Below the pieces are notes generated by a model. It was not told the origin of the DNA. It did not search any database and was given only the letters and a program-made list of their open reading frames with translations. A stretch of DNA of 64,000 bases from Mycobacterium sp. GA-2829 (GTDB lineage Bacteria > Actinomycetota > Actinomycetes > Mycobacteriales > Mycobacteriaceae): positions 1 through 64,000 of the forward strand of contig NZ_LQIT01000031.1 of the NCBI RefSeq assembly GCF_001499965.1. The letters are read 5' to 3'. Below are positions 42,613 to 51,090 of this stretch, piece by piece (within the stretch, counting starts at the first letter, position 1; each line of letters begins with the position of its first letter). The translations under genes and the position numbers were made by a program.

Positions 42613-43449
42613 GTGAACGACGCGAACAATGCCAAAGTGGACGCCACCCTGAGCGGCGTCTCGGAGACCGCGCTGCTGACCCTCAATGGCCGCGCCCACC
42701 AGGCCCGCCACCCCCAGGCGATCATCGACGATCCGATGGCCATCCGGCTCGTCGACGCGATCGACTTCGATTTCGCCAAGTTCGGCCGCCGCAAGGGTCA
42801 GGAGATGGCCCTGCGGTCGCTGGCGTTCGACCGGGCGGCGCTGCAGTACCTCGTCGCGCATCCGTCCGCCACCGTCGTCGCACTCGCCGAAGGTCTGCAG
42901 ACCAGCTTCTGGCGCCTCACCAGCGCCCGACCCGATCTCGACATCCTTTGGCTGACCGTTGATTTCGAACCGGTCATCGCCCTGCGCGAACAACTGCTAC
43001 CCCACGACGAGCGGATCACCAACCTCGCCCAGTCCGCGCTGGACTTCTCGTGGATGGACCGCGTCGACACCAGCAACGGGGTGTTCATCACCGCCGAGGG
43101 CCTGCTGATGTACCTGCAGCCCCACGAGTCGATGCGGCTGATCACCGAGTGCGCCAAGCGGTTCCCGGGTGGGCAGATGGTGTTCGACCTGCCGCCGGTG
43201 CTGGTGAAGAAGTTCGCGCCCAACGGTCTGAAATCGGGTCCGAACTACCGTGTCCCGCCGATGCCGTTCAGCCTCAGTGCATCTGCGCTGGCCGACCTGG
43301 CGATCACGGTGCCCGGTATCCGCGCCGTCCACGACCTGCCGATGCCCCGAGGCCGCGGGGTGATGTTCGAGAAGGTCTTCCCCGCGTTCTGGCGGTTCAA
43401 GCCGACCAGGAACTACCGCGGTGCCTACACCCTGCTCGAATTCGGTTGA
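42613..43449 (+). CDS. LCM-type SAM-dependent O-methyltransferase (TcmP-like)
   Basis: A 278-residue protein of the leucine carboxyl methyltransferase fold. SGVSETALLTLNGRAHQARHP opens the domain. A VALAEGLQTSFWRL motif, LWLTVDFEPVIALR near residue 113 and TAEGLLMYLQPHES near 160 form the SAM site. Bacterial relatives methylate polyketides or other acids; the substrate is unknown. The start at GTG 42613 was preferred to TTG 42604. Its end overlaps the convergent TetR gene by 25 bases. Confidence 0.82.
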   Translation: MNDANNAKVDATLSGVSETALLTLNGRAHQARHPQAIIDDPMAIRLVDAIDFDFAKFGRRKGQEMALRSLAFDRAALQYLVAHPSATVVALAEGLQTSFWRLTSARPDLDILWLTVDFEPVIALREQLLPHDERITNLAQSALDFSWMDRVDTSNGVFITAEGLLMYLQPHESMRLITECAKRFPGGQMVFDLPPVLVKKFAPNGLKSGPNYRVPPMPFSLSASALADLAITVPGIRAVHDLPMPRGRGVMFEKVFPAFWRFKPTRNYRGAYTLLEFG

Positions 43450-43997
43450 CCCACCGCCTCGGTGAGCAGTTCGGCGATGCGGGCGTGCAGCTGCTCGGTG
43501 TCGTCCTCGACCGCGACGGTGGACAGGAACAGCGCCGCACCCGCCGCCATGGCCAGAGCTGCGCGGGCGTCGCGTTCGGCCTCGGGCCCTGCCCCGAACA
43601 GCGCCACCGCCGGACCGCTGAACTCGGTCCACAGCCTGCGCCGCATCGCGTCGTTGTCGGCCATCGCCAGCAGCAGCCCGGGCACCGCGGCCCGGACCTC
43701 GGCGCGCGCGAACAGTTCCCGGCTGCCGCGGACCACCCAGTCGATCCAGCCGCGCCGGTCGGTGCCCGCGAACGGCGCCAGGTCCGGTGCGGCGCCGAGG
43801 ATCGCGTGGAACACCAGCTCGGATTTCGACGGCCACCGGCGGTTGATGCTCGACCGGCTCACCCCGGAGCGGATTGCGATCTGCCGCATGCTCAGGTCGT
43901 CCCAGCCGCTCTCGACCAGCAGCTGCCGGGTCACCGCGAGCACGCGCTCGTCGATCGAACTGTCCCTGGGCCTGCCCTGCGCCCTTCCGTCGTCCAC
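43425..43997 (-). CDS. TetR-family transcriptional regulator
   Basis: A 190-residue regulator with the helix-turn-helix at about residues 15-60 (ERVLAVTRQLLVESGWDDLSMRQIAIRSGVSRSSINRRWPSKSEL in pieces) and a TetR C-terminal domain. The GTG at 43997 was chosen; TTG 44009 adds four residues. No ribosome-binding site is visible. It overlaps the methyltransferase gene tail to tail, so expression of the two may interfere. It may bind the dyad at 42597. Confidence 0.85.
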   Translation of the reverse strand: MDDGRAQGRPRDSSIDERVLAVTRQLLVESGWDDLSMRQIAIRSGVSRSSINRRWPSKSELVFHAILGAAPDLAPFAGTDRRGWIDWVVRGSRELFARAEVRAAVPGLLLAMADNDAMRRRLWTEFSGPAVALFGAGPEAERDARAALAMAAGAALFLSTVAVEDDTEQLHARIAELLTEAVGQPNSSRV

Positions 43998-44076
43998 AGC
44001 GCAATTCAACCGCGCCCACCCCGGCCGGGGGGTGTGCGCACTAGGCTGAGCACGTCGTCAGACGTGGGGAGCGATC

Positions 44077-45630
44077 GTGGTCACCTTGGACCGGCTCGTC
44101 AATGTGCTCGGCGGTTACGGCGTCAAGCTCAAGGGCAACGCGAAACCGCGGTCCACCGAGCTGCGGACCGTGGTCATGCGGGAGGACCGCGAGATCATCG
44201 GCGATGTCCTGCTCGCGATCGGCGCCGATTCGGTCGCCACCGCGCTGGAGTGGGCGCGGGCGGCCAGGGCCGCGGTGGTGCTGGTGCGCGGCGACGACGG
44301 CGCGCGCGACCCCGGCACGAGCGGTGCCGACGAAGCCGCGGTGCTGGTCGTGGACCCGGATGTGTCGTGGAGTGAACTGGCCGCGGTGGTGTTCGGGTTG
44401 GTGCTCGAGGGCCGCGAGACCGAATCCGGGCGTGGCCCGACCGATCTGTTCGCGCTCGCCGACAGCCTCGCCGACGCGATCGGCGGTGCGGTGTCGATCG
44501 AGGATCGGCACTGGCGGGTGCTGGCCTATTCGCGGATGCAGCAGTACACCGACGACGCCCGCGTCGAGACGATACTGGGCCGTCAGGCGTCCGACCGGCT
44601 GCGTGCGCTGTTCACCGAACGCGGGGTGGCCCGACACCTCGCCGCCTCCGACGAGCCGATGTTCGTCGCCCCCGCCCCCGCCGAGGGGCTGGCCGGGCGG
44701 ATGGTGATCGCCGCGCGCGCAGGCCGGGAGCTGCTGGGCTCGATCTGGGTGGCGTGCGCCGAGGAGCTGCGCGGCGATCAGCTGCGGGCGCTGGCCGACG
44801 GCGCCCGCATGGTCGCCCTGCACCTGCTGCGGTCGCGGGCGAGCGCCGATCTGGAACGGCAGGTGGAGTCCGATCTGGTGATCGGGCTGCTCGACGGCAC
44901 CGTCGACGCCCCGACCGTGGTCAGCAAGCTGGCGCTGCCACCGTCGGGGTTGCGGGTGATCGCGCTGCGCGCCCGTATCGGCGACGACCGCCACGCGGCG
45001 CTGCTGCTCGCGTTCGAACGCGCCACCACCGGGTTCGGCTGGTCACGGCCGGGACGCAGCACCCTGTCGGACACCACTGTCTACACCGTGCTGCCGAGCG
45101 AACCCGCGCACATCGCGCGGCACTGGGTGGACGGTCTGCGGTCGGCGCTGCCGGAGCAGGCCGAGGTCGTGGCCGGGATCAGCAGCACCGCAACGGTTCT
45201 CGAACTCCCGACGGCGCGGGACGAGGCCGACGAATGCCTGGCCCTGCACGAGATGCAGGGCGGTGTCGGGGAGGCGCCCGCCTACGACGAGTCCTGGGAC
45301 GACATCGTGCTGCGGCGGTTGCGGATCGCCGCCCGCGTCGGCCGCACCCCGCAACGCGGTCCGGTCGCCGACCTGCGCCGCCACGACGCCCTGCACGCCA
45401 CCCGGTACGTGGACACACTGCGGGCGTGGCTGGCCGCCCAGGGCGATCTGCACGAGGCCGCCGAACGCCTCGGCGTCCACGAAAACACGGTGCGCTACCG
45501 GTTGCGCAAGATGGCCGAGGCGACCGACCTCGACCTGACCGACGCCCGCAAGCGGCTGGCCATGACCGTCGAACTCGCCGCCACCGACGATGACGGTTTC
45601 ACGTTGTCGGAGCCCGACAAAACTTCCTGA
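44077..45630 (+). CDS. PucR-type helix-turn-helix regulator (CdaR-like)
   Basis: A 517-residue regulator. It has an N-terminal PucR-type domain, a GGDEF-like middle domain (about 280-400), and a C-terminal helix-turn-helix with LRAWLAAQGDLHEAAERLGVHENTVRYRLRKM near residue 450, the PucR_2 signature. Family members sense purine or amino-acid metabolites and activate an adjacent catabolic gene. The DadA-like oxidase starts 87 bases downstream on the same strand and is the obvious target. The gap holds GC-rich dyads such as GGACAGTGTTGTCC near 45687. Confidence 0.88.
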   Translation: MVTLDRLVNVLGGYGVKLKGNAKPRSTELRTVVMREDREIIGDVLLAIGADSVATALEWARAARAAVVLVRGDDGARDPGTSGADEAAVLVVDPDVSWSELAAVVFGLVLEGRETESGRGPTDLFALADSLADAIGGAVSIEDRHWRVLAYSRMQQYTDDARVETILGRQASDRLRALFTERGVARHLAASDEPMFVAPAPAEGLAGRMVIAARAGRELLGSIWVACAEELRGDQLRALADGARMVALHLLRSRASADLERQVESDLVIGLLDGTVDAPTVVSKLALPPSGLRVIALRARIGDDRHAALLLAFERATTGFGWSRPGRSTLSDTTVYTVLPSEPAHIARHWVDGLRSALPEQAEVVAGISSTATVLELPTARDEADECLALHEMQGGVGEAPAYDESWDDIVLRRLRIAARVGRTPQRGPVADLRRHDALHATRYVDTLRAWLAAQGDLHEAAERLGVHENTVRYRLRKMAEATDLDLTDARKRLAMTVELAATDDDGFTLSEPDKTS

Positions 45631-45716
45631 ACCGATTGTCCTCCCAGGTCAATCGTCGGACGCACACTTCTCGCCATCATCGGTGGGGACAGTGTTGTCC
45701 GCGATGGAGGTACGTG

Positions 45717-46970
45717 ATGTTCGGCGATGACGGTTTCGACGGCGGCCCGCGGTCGGTGATCGTGGTCGGCGCCGGCATCGTCGGTCTGTCGACCGCGTGG
45801 TTCCTGCAGGAACGCGGCGTCGAGGTGACGGTGGTGGACCGCAGCGGGGTCGCGGCGGGCGCGTCGTGGGGTAACGCCGGCTGGGTGTCGCCCGCGCTGA
45901 CGATCCCGCTCAACGAGCCGTCGGTGCTCGGCTACGGGTTGCGGTCGCTGGCCGATCCGGCCGCACCGCTGCACATCCCGGCGCGCGTCGACGTCGGGCT
46001 GTGGAAGTTCCTCACCCGCTTCGCGGCGAACTGCCGTCGCTCGTCGTGGGAACGCGCGGTCTCGGCCAACGTGCCCTTCAACGCCGAGGCCCTCGAGGCG
46101 TACGACGTGCTCACCGCCAACGGCGTGGACGCCCCGACCACCGACGGTCCGATCACCGCGCTGTTCACCGACGAGCGGCACGCCGCGCACCTGATCGACG
46201 AGTTGCGCGGACTCAGCGCCGCCGGACAGCAGGTGCACCACCGCACGCTCACCGGCGACGAGCTCGCGGCGCAGGTGCCGCTGGCCGCGCCGGCAGTGAC
46301 GGTGGGCATCAGCGTCGAGGAGCAGCGGTTCGTCGACCCCGGCCGGTTCACCCACGCCCTGGCCCGCGCTGTCACCGAACGTGGCGCGACGATCAGCGAG
46401 GTCGACGTCGTCGACGTGCTGCCGCACCGGCGCGGGGTGCGGATCTACCCACTCAACGGGGCGCCGCTGACCGCCGATGCGGCGGTGATCGCCACGGGCG
46501 CCTGGCTGTCCGGGCTGGCCGACCGCTGGGTCCGCACGCCGGTGCGCGCCGGCCGGGGGTACTCGTTCACGGTGCCGGTCGACCGTCCGGTGCCGGGGCC
46601 GGTGTACCTGCCGGAGGTGCGCGTGGCGTGCACGCCGTACCGGGGTGCGCTGCGGGTCGCGGGGACGATGGAGTTCCGCGGTCCCGACGAACCCGCCATC
46701 CCGGCCCGCATCGAGGCGATCGTCGGTTCGACCGCCCCGCTGCTCGACGGGGTGCGGTGGGAGCGCCGTACCGACGAGTGGGTGGGTCCGCGGCCGGTCA
46801 CTCCCGACGGCAGGCCGTTGATCGGGGCCGTCGACCGCGGTGTGTACATCGCGGGCGGTCACGGCATGTGGGGGCTGGCGCACGGCCCGGTCACGGGTCG
46901 CCTGCTGGCCGAACAGATCACCACCGGTAAACAACCCGAGGCGTTGCGCGCGGTCGACCCGCTGCGCTGA
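45717..46970 (+). CDS. FAD-dependent D-amino-acid dehydrogenase-like oxidase (DadA family)
   Basis: A 417-residue DAO-fold flavoprotein: VIVVGAGIVGLSTAWFLQERGVEVTVVDR in pieces at about 15-45, then ASWGNAGWVSPALTIPLNEP, which is typical of DadA. It ends with GGHGMWGLAHGP near the isoalloxazine site. It would oxidise D-amino acids or cyclic amines, passing electrons to the respiratory chain. The ATG has a GGAGGT site. It sits downstream of PucR and is closed by a strong hairpin at 46987-47023. Confidence 0.85.
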   Translation: MFGDDGFDGGPRSVIVVGAGIVGLSTAWFLQERGVEVTVVDRSGVAAGASWGNAGWVSPALTIPLNEPSVLGYGLRSLADPAAPLHIPARVDVGLWKFLTRFAANCRRSSWERAVSANVPFNAEALEAYDVLTANGVDAPTTDGPITALFTDERHAAHLIDELRGLSAAGQQVHHRTLTGDELAAQVPLAAPAVTVGISVEEQRFVDPGRFTHALARAVTERGATISEVDVVDVLPHRRGVRIYPLNGAPLTADAAVIATGAWLSGLADRWVRTPVRAGRGYSFTVPVDRPVPGPVYLPEVRVACTPYRGALRVAGTMEFRGPDEPAIPARIEAIVGSTAPLLDGVRWERRTDEWVGPRPVTPDGRPLIGAVDRGVYIAGGHGMWGLAHGPVTGRLLAEQITTGKQPEALRAVDPLR

Positions 46971-46986
46971 GGAGAACTTGCATCCA

Positions 46987-47023
46987 GTCGTCAGGGGCGG
47001 CGCGTAGACCCGCCCCTGACGAC
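46987..47023 (+). terminator. Hairpin terminator after the DadA-like gene
   Basis: Fourteen-base complementary arms (46987-47000 and 47010-47023) with a 9-base loop, 17 bases after the stop and 30 bases before the Gre gene. No U-run follows directly. Confidence 0.8.
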
Positions 47024-47052
47024 AGTCTTCGCTTTTCAATCCAGGAGGAGTC

Positions 47053-47526
47053 ATGACGACAGCACACAAACCCGCACAACGGTTCTGGATGACCCCGGTC
47101 GCCTATGCGCGGCTGCAGGACGAACTGACCGAGCTGCGGCGGCTCATCGCGACCGAGGCCGCCGACGACAGTCAGGAGAACACCGTCGCGGTGCAGCGCG
47201 CGCGGCAGACGCGGATCCAGCAGATCCACGACCTGCTGCTCAACGCCGTCGTCGGGGAGGATCCGCCGGACGACGGTGTCGCGGAACCGGGCATGGTGTT
47301 GACCGTCCGGTTCGACGAGACCGGCGACCAGGAGACGTTCCTGCTGGGTGTGCGCGGCGCGGAGTACGGCGACCTCGAGGTGTACTCGGTGAACTCGCCG
47401 CTGGGTGAGGCGCTGATCGGGGCGAGGCCCGGTGAGCGGAGGACCTACGAGGTGCCGAGCGGGCAGTCGATCCCGGTGACGCTGCTCAAGGCCGTGCCGT
47501 TCGGGATGCATCAGCCGCGAAACTGA
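47053..47526 (+). CDS. GreA/GreB-family (Gre-like) transcription factor
   Basis: A 157-residue protein. Residues 10-75 should form the antiparallel coiled coil that enters the RNA polymerase secondary channel (TPVAYARLQDELTELRRLIATEAADD, then QTRIQQIHDLLLNAVV). The C-terminal FKBP-like domain carries GMVLTVRFDETG and SPLGEALIGARPGE. True Gre proteins have acidic Asp/Glu at the coil tip; here the tip holds ADDSQENTV, so cleavage ability is uncertain and it may act as a Gre-fold inhibitor like mycobacterial Rv3788. GGAGGAG upstream supports the ATG. Confidence 0.87.
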   Translation: MTTAHKPAQRFWMTPVAYARLQDELTELRRLIATEAADDSQENTVAVQRARQTRIQQIHDLLLNAVVGEDPPDDGVAEPGMVLTVRFDETGDQETFLLGVRGAEYGDLEVYSVNSPLGEALIGARPGERRTYEVPSGQSIPVTLLKAVPFGMHQPRN

Positions 47527-47952
47527 CTCACGCGTGGCTGCGCGGCGTTCGCCGAGTTCTACCTCATGGTCGTCCGGTCACCGGATTGGCAACCCTGGTG
47601 TAGAACTCGGCGCGTAAGCGAGAGAACGCGAACAAGTCCTCGCCCGCGGCGCGCCCCGGCCTTCGCGAAACTGAACTGACGCAGCAAAAGTGCGAGAACG
47701 GCCCTGCACCAGTTCAGTCTCACGCGCGGCAGCGCGGTCGGATAGGTACCCCGTCCCGCGACGCTATGCGCCCGCCCTACACCAGGGTTGTGAATCGAGC
47801 CGTGGGTCCGCAGATCACAGCCCTGGTGTAGGTCCGGCGCCCAAGCGGCAAATCCGAATAGGTCACCAGGCCGCGGTGCGCCCCGGTATCGCGAAGCTGA
47901 ACTGGCGCAGCGCAAATGCGAGAACACCCCTGCGCCAGTTCGTTCTCACGCG
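47527..47952. repeat. Gene-free region made of two diverged repeat modules with nested inverted repeats
   Basis: The motif CTCACGCG recurs at 47527, 47719 and 47945 and bounds two related modules (192 and 226 bases). Each holds a long inverted repeat with CTGGTGTAG (arms 47550-47562/47600-47612 in the first, 47777-47793/47815-47831 in the second) and a second hairpin. The second hairpin is 47670-47718 in the first module, and 47899-47910 paired with 47930-47941 (perfect 12 bases) in the other. GCGCCCCGG and GCGAA blocks match in order. No coding gene is supported. It looks like a duplicated structured intergenic repeat. Confidence 0.75.
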
Positions 47953-47953
47953 C

Positions 47954-48172
47954 CTAGAACCCCGCCAACTCCAGATCCCGCAACGGCGCATCAGCGGCCG
48001 CGCGGATCTCCACCGCCAGCAGCGCACCGCATCCCGGGCACGCGTACCCGTCGGCCCGCAGATCCGCATGCAACCGCACCTTGGGACCCAGCTTCTCCGC
48101 GCTCAACTCGGTGTGGGCTGGCAGGTCGAGCGCGAGGTACTGCTCGAATCGCTCACCGATTCGTGGTGTCAC
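47954..48172 (-). CDS. Small CPGC-containing protein
   Basis: A 72-residue protein with a single zinc-ribbon-like half site (YACPGCGALLAVEIRA near residue 43) after a helical N-terminus (RIGERFEQYLALDLP). One CxxC is not enough for a full ribbon, so metal binding would need a dimer. The GTG start overlaps the 3' end of the MFS gene by 20 bases on the same strand, implying read-through expression. Function is unknown; it may be a remnant or partner. It ends one base after the repeat region. Confidence 0.55.
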   Translation of the reverse strand: MTPRIGERFEQYLALDLPAHTELSAEKLGPKVRLHADLRADGYACPGCGALLAVEIRAAADAPLRDLELAGF

Positions 48173-49418
48173 CTGTTGACGCAGTGACCAACTCGTCCTC
48201 GTGCTCGTCGGCGAACGGGATGTGTCCGCGGGTCAGCACGAACAGCGCCAGGGCGGCCAGCGCCGCGGCGCCGAACATCACCACGCCCATCGGCAGCGCG
48301 CTGGCCTGTCCGAGCAGGCCGACCAGGGGCGGGGTCACCGCACCCATGCCGTACTGGAGGAAGCCGAGGACGGCCGAGCCGGTGCCCGCGGCGTGGGGCA
48401 CCTCGCTCAGCGCCAGTGCGGTGGCGTTGGCGTAGACGAAGCCGATGCTGCCCATGAAGCCGGCCATCAACCCGATCGTCGCCCACCCGACCACGTGCCC
48501 GACGGTGACGGTGAACAGCATCAGCGCGGTGACCACCAGCATCGCCGAGACCCCGCCGATCAGCACCCGGCGGGGCGGCAGCGTGCGCACCAGCCGCGCC
48601 GAGATCATGCTGCCCGCACCGACGGCCAGCGCACACGACCCGAACGTCACCGAGTACGCCGCGGGCGAGAAGCCCAGGATGTTCTGCACCACGAACGGTG
48701 ACGCCGCGATGTAGCCGAACATCGCCGCCGCGGCGAACGCCATCACCAGGGTGTAGCCGAGGTAGAACCGGTTGGTCAGCACCGTGCGCGCACTGGTGCC
48801 CAGCGCCTTGAGCCCGCCGGGGCGCCGCAGTTCCTCGGGCAGCGACTCCTGCACGGCCAGCAGCACACCGAGCAGGGTCAGCACGTTGAGGACCGCGAGC
48901 GCGAAGAACACCGCACGCCAACCGAATCCGGTGACGATCACGCCGCCGAGGATGGGCGCGGTGATCGGTGCCAGCACGCCGATCAGCATCATGACCGCGA
49001 ACAACCGCGCCGCCCGCGATCCGCGGGAGCGGTCGGCGATCACCGCGCGTGAGATCACCACACCGGCCGCCCCGCAGAAGCCCTGCGCGAACCGCAGGGC
49101 GATGAGCAGTGCGACCGACGGCGCCAACGCACAGGCCACACTGACCGCGACGCACGCCACGGTGCCGATGATCAGCGGTCCGCGCCGGCCGTAGCGGTCC
49201 GACAACGTCCCGATGATCAGCTGTCCGACCGCCAACCCGATCAGGAACGTGGTCAGCGAGAGCTGGATCGTCGACGGGGAGACGCCGAACTCCGACGCCA
49301 TCTCCGGGAACGCCGACAGGTACATGTCGATCGAGAACGGGGTCACCGCGTTGAGCAGGGCGAGGACGGCGATCAGCGCCGCCGCCGGCGCACCGGACGC
49401 CGAGGCGATTCGGGACAT
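48153..49418 (-). CDS. MFS drug-efflux transporter (Bcr/CflA type)
   Basis: A 421-residue transporter with 12 helices. The opening LIAVLALLNAVTPFSIDMYLSAFPEM and the loop GTLSDRYGRRGPLIIG (near residue 60) with RFAQGFCGAAGVVISRAVIADR (near 105) are Bcr/CflA hallmarks. Such proteins export bicyclomycin, sulfonamides or other drugs by proton antiport. GGAAAGG precedes ATG 49418. It is divergent from a MarR regulator, with a palindrome in the 87-base gap. Confidence 0.88.
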   Translation of the reverse strand: MSRIASASGAPAAALIAVLALLNAVTPFSIDMYLSAFPEMASEFGVSPSTIQLSLTTFLIGLAVGQLIIGTLSDRYGRRGPLIIGTVACVAVSVACALAPSVALLIALRFAQGFCGAAGVVISRAVIADRSRGSRAARLFAVMMLIGVLAPITAPILGGVIVTGFGWRAVFFALAVLNVLTLLGVLLAVQESLPEELRRPGGLKALGTSARTVLTNRFYLGYTLVMAFAAAAMFGYIAASPFVVQNILGFSPAAYSVTFGSCALAVGAGSMISARLVRTLPPRRVLIGGVSAMLVVTALMLFTVTVGHVVGWATIGLMAGFMGSIGFVYANATALALSEVPHAAGTGSAVLGFLQYGMGAVTPPLVGLLGQASALPMGVVMFGAAALAALALFVLTRGHIPFADEHEDELVTASTGDTTNR

Positions 49419-49469
49419 GTGAGACCTTTCCGTGTGCACGGCGCAGCGCACGGCACTAGATCTGAAACG

Positions 49470-49491
49470 ATACGTATTTCTAGATATGTAT
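49470..49491. promoter_or_regulatory. Probable MarR operator
   Basis: ATACGTAT, TTCTAG, ATATGTAT: an AT-rich dyad with 7 of 8 bases matching. It lies in the gap between the divergent MFS (start 49418) and MarR (start 49506) genes and stands out in GC-rich DNA. Confidence 0.6.
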
Positions 49492-49505
49492 GTCAAAATA
49501 GCTAC

Positions 49506-49979
49506 ATGACTCTCGTGAGCGAACCGGCCGCGGGCCACCGCGCGCTGGCCCTCGCGCTGCAGGATCTGTCATGGCGGATCGCGAAGTTCGGCCCCGCCAA
49601 GGTGGGCCTGGAACCGCTGCCCGCCTCGGAGCTGACGGTGCTGCGGGCAGTGATGGAGAGCCCGGGCCGCAGTGTGTCGGCGGTCGCCGCGGCGACCGAC
49701 ATGCAGTCGAGCAACGTCAGCACCGCGGTGCGCGCCCTGATCGACCGCGGTCTGCTCGCCAAACACGCCGACCCCGACGACCGTCGGGTGTCGCTGCTGG
49801 AACCGACGCCGCGCGCACTCGCCGAACGTGACGCCATCGAGGACGCCGTCGCGCACTGGGTGTCGACGGCCTTGGACGACCTGTCCGCTGCCGACGTCGA
49901 CGCGTTGGTCGCGGCGACCCCTGCCATCCGAGCCCTGACGACCCGGGTCGCGTCCTCGCAGACCGGGCGGGGAGTCTAG
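49506..49979 (+). CDS. MarR-family transcriptional regulator
   Basis: A 157-residue winged-helix regulator. The core is LPASELTVLRAVMESPGRSVSAVAAATDMQSSNVSTAVRALIDRGLL in pieces (about 36-85), with the wing in DPDDRRVSLLEPT. MarR proteins repress efflux pumps and are released by drugs or phenolics. It is divergent from the Bcr-type exporter across a palindrome, so it likely represses both. Its last four bases overlap the convergent epimerase gene. Confidence 0.87.
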   Translation: MTLVSEPAAGHRALALALQDLSWRIAKFGPAKVGLEPLPASELTVLRAVMESPGRSVSAVAAATDMQSSNVSTAVRALIDRGLLAKHADPDDRRVSLLEPTPRALAERDAIEDAVAHWVSTALDDLSAADVDALVAATPAIRALTTRVASSQTGRGV

Positions 49980-50959
49980 GCGGCGGTCGCCGGCGCGAAC
50001 GACGCGATGATCGCCTCGGTCGGCGAGCGCCAGGTCATACCGAAGTCGGCCAGCGTGGCCGAATCGTCGGTCGGGGTCGCCGCGGTGAGCAGCAGCGCCG
50101 CCTCGTAGGAGAGCCCGTCACCGAGCGGCACGATGCCGGCCAGGGTGTCGCCGATACGGCTCATCCCGCGGAACGTCCGCTGACTCAACGGGATTCGCCG
50201 GATGCGCCGCCCGCAGCCCTGTTCGAGTGCGTCGATCATCCCGTCGAAGGTGATCAGCTCGCCGCCGCAGACGTAGCGGTGCGGACCGCGGCCGGGCGTC
50301 ATGGCCGCCGCGTGGACGGCCGCGACGTCGCGCACGTCGATCATCTGCATCCCGCCGCGCAGCCGCGGCGCCAACCCGAAGCGGACGATCGGCGCCCAGC
50401 CCCGTTCGGTGACACCGGGCGCGGTGTGAAAGGCCGGCCCGACGACGCTCGACGGGTAGGTCACCACCACGGGCGCGCCGTCGGCCTGCAGGCGCCGCGC
50501 GACCCGGTCGGCGTAACCCTTGGTCTTCGCGTAGGCGCTGCGGCCGTTGGCCGGCGGGGTGTCCGGTCCGATGATCCCGTCCGGCGGCGGGAACAACGAG
50601 CTGTAGCTGCTCACCGACACCACCGGGTCGAGACCGGCGCGCACCGCCTGGGTGAGCACGGCCTCGGTGGCGTACGCGTTGACCTCCCACATCAGCGCCG
50701 CGCGCCGGTTGTCGGTGCCGACCACCCCGGCGCCGTGGAGCACTGCGTCACAGCCGTCGAGCAACCGGGTGATCGTCATCGCGTCCCGGATGTCGCCGGT
50801 CAGCACGTCGACGCCGCCGAGTTCGGCGAACCGGTCGAGCACCGGCGCACCCTCCGCGTCGGGGCCGACCAGCAACCGCACCTGGTGTCCGTCCGCCAGC
50901 AGCGCGCGCACGCAATGCGCTCCCACATACCCGGTTCCACCGGTGACGCCGATCAGCAT
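49976..50959 (-). CDS. NAD-dependent epimerase/dehydratase (extended SDR)
   Basis: A 327-residue extended SDR with TGGTGYVG near residue 6 and LTGDIRDAMTITRLL near 53. A Ser-rich SVSSYSSLFPPP near 115 and the YAKTK catalytic Tyr/Lys near 142 follow. Relatives in mycobacteria act on nucleotide sugars, sterols or dihydroflavonol-like substrates. The substrate is not assigned. It overlaps the marR stop by four bases and is divergent from the repeat-peptide cassette, with 131 bases between. Confidence 0.85.
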   Translation of the reverse strand: MLIGVTGGTGYVGAHCVRALLADGHQVRLLVGPDAEGAPVLDRFAELGGVDVLTGDIRDAMTITRLLDGCDAVLHGAGVVGTDNRRAALMWEVNAYATEAVLTQAVRAGLDPVVSVSSYSSLFPPPDGIIGPDTPPANGRSAYAKTKGYADRVARRLQADGAPVVVTYPSSVVGPAFHTAPGVTERGWAPIVRFGLAPRLRGGMQMIDVRDVAAVHAAAMTPGRGPHRYVCGGELITFDGMIDALEQGCGRRIRRIPLSQRTFRGMSRIGDTLAGIVPLGDGLSYEAALLLTAATPTDDSATLADFGMTWRSPTEAIIASFAPATAA

Positions 50960-51039
50960 CCGATTACGGTACCAATGGCCTCGTTATTAGGGTGTGCCCC
51001 CGTCGTTTCACGGGTCTTGTGCGGGGCAACTCTGCGGTG

Positions 51040-51071
51040 GCAGCGTGCGTTTACGCAGCCCGGCACGCTGC
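51040..51071 (+). promoter_or_regulatory. Leader hairpin before the repeat-peptide gene
   Basis: GCAGCGTGC (51040-51048) and GCACGCTGC (51063-51071) form a perfect 9-pair stem with a 14-base loop, ending 10 bases before the AAGGAAG ribosome-binding site of the peptide gene. Confidence 0.55.
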
Positions 51072-51090
51072 GCCCACAGAAAGGAAGACC

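Noticed and set aside
47559..47927. 122-codon minus-strand frame in the repeat region
   Set aside because: Its recurring peptide-like block (LRQFSFA) is produced by the duplicated DNA repeat. No ribosome-binding site or family support exists.
47690..48187. 165-codon plus-strand frame over the repeat and the MFS 3' end
   Set aside because: It overlaps the CPGC gene and repeat hairpins and has atypical codon use, so it is better explained as a shadow.
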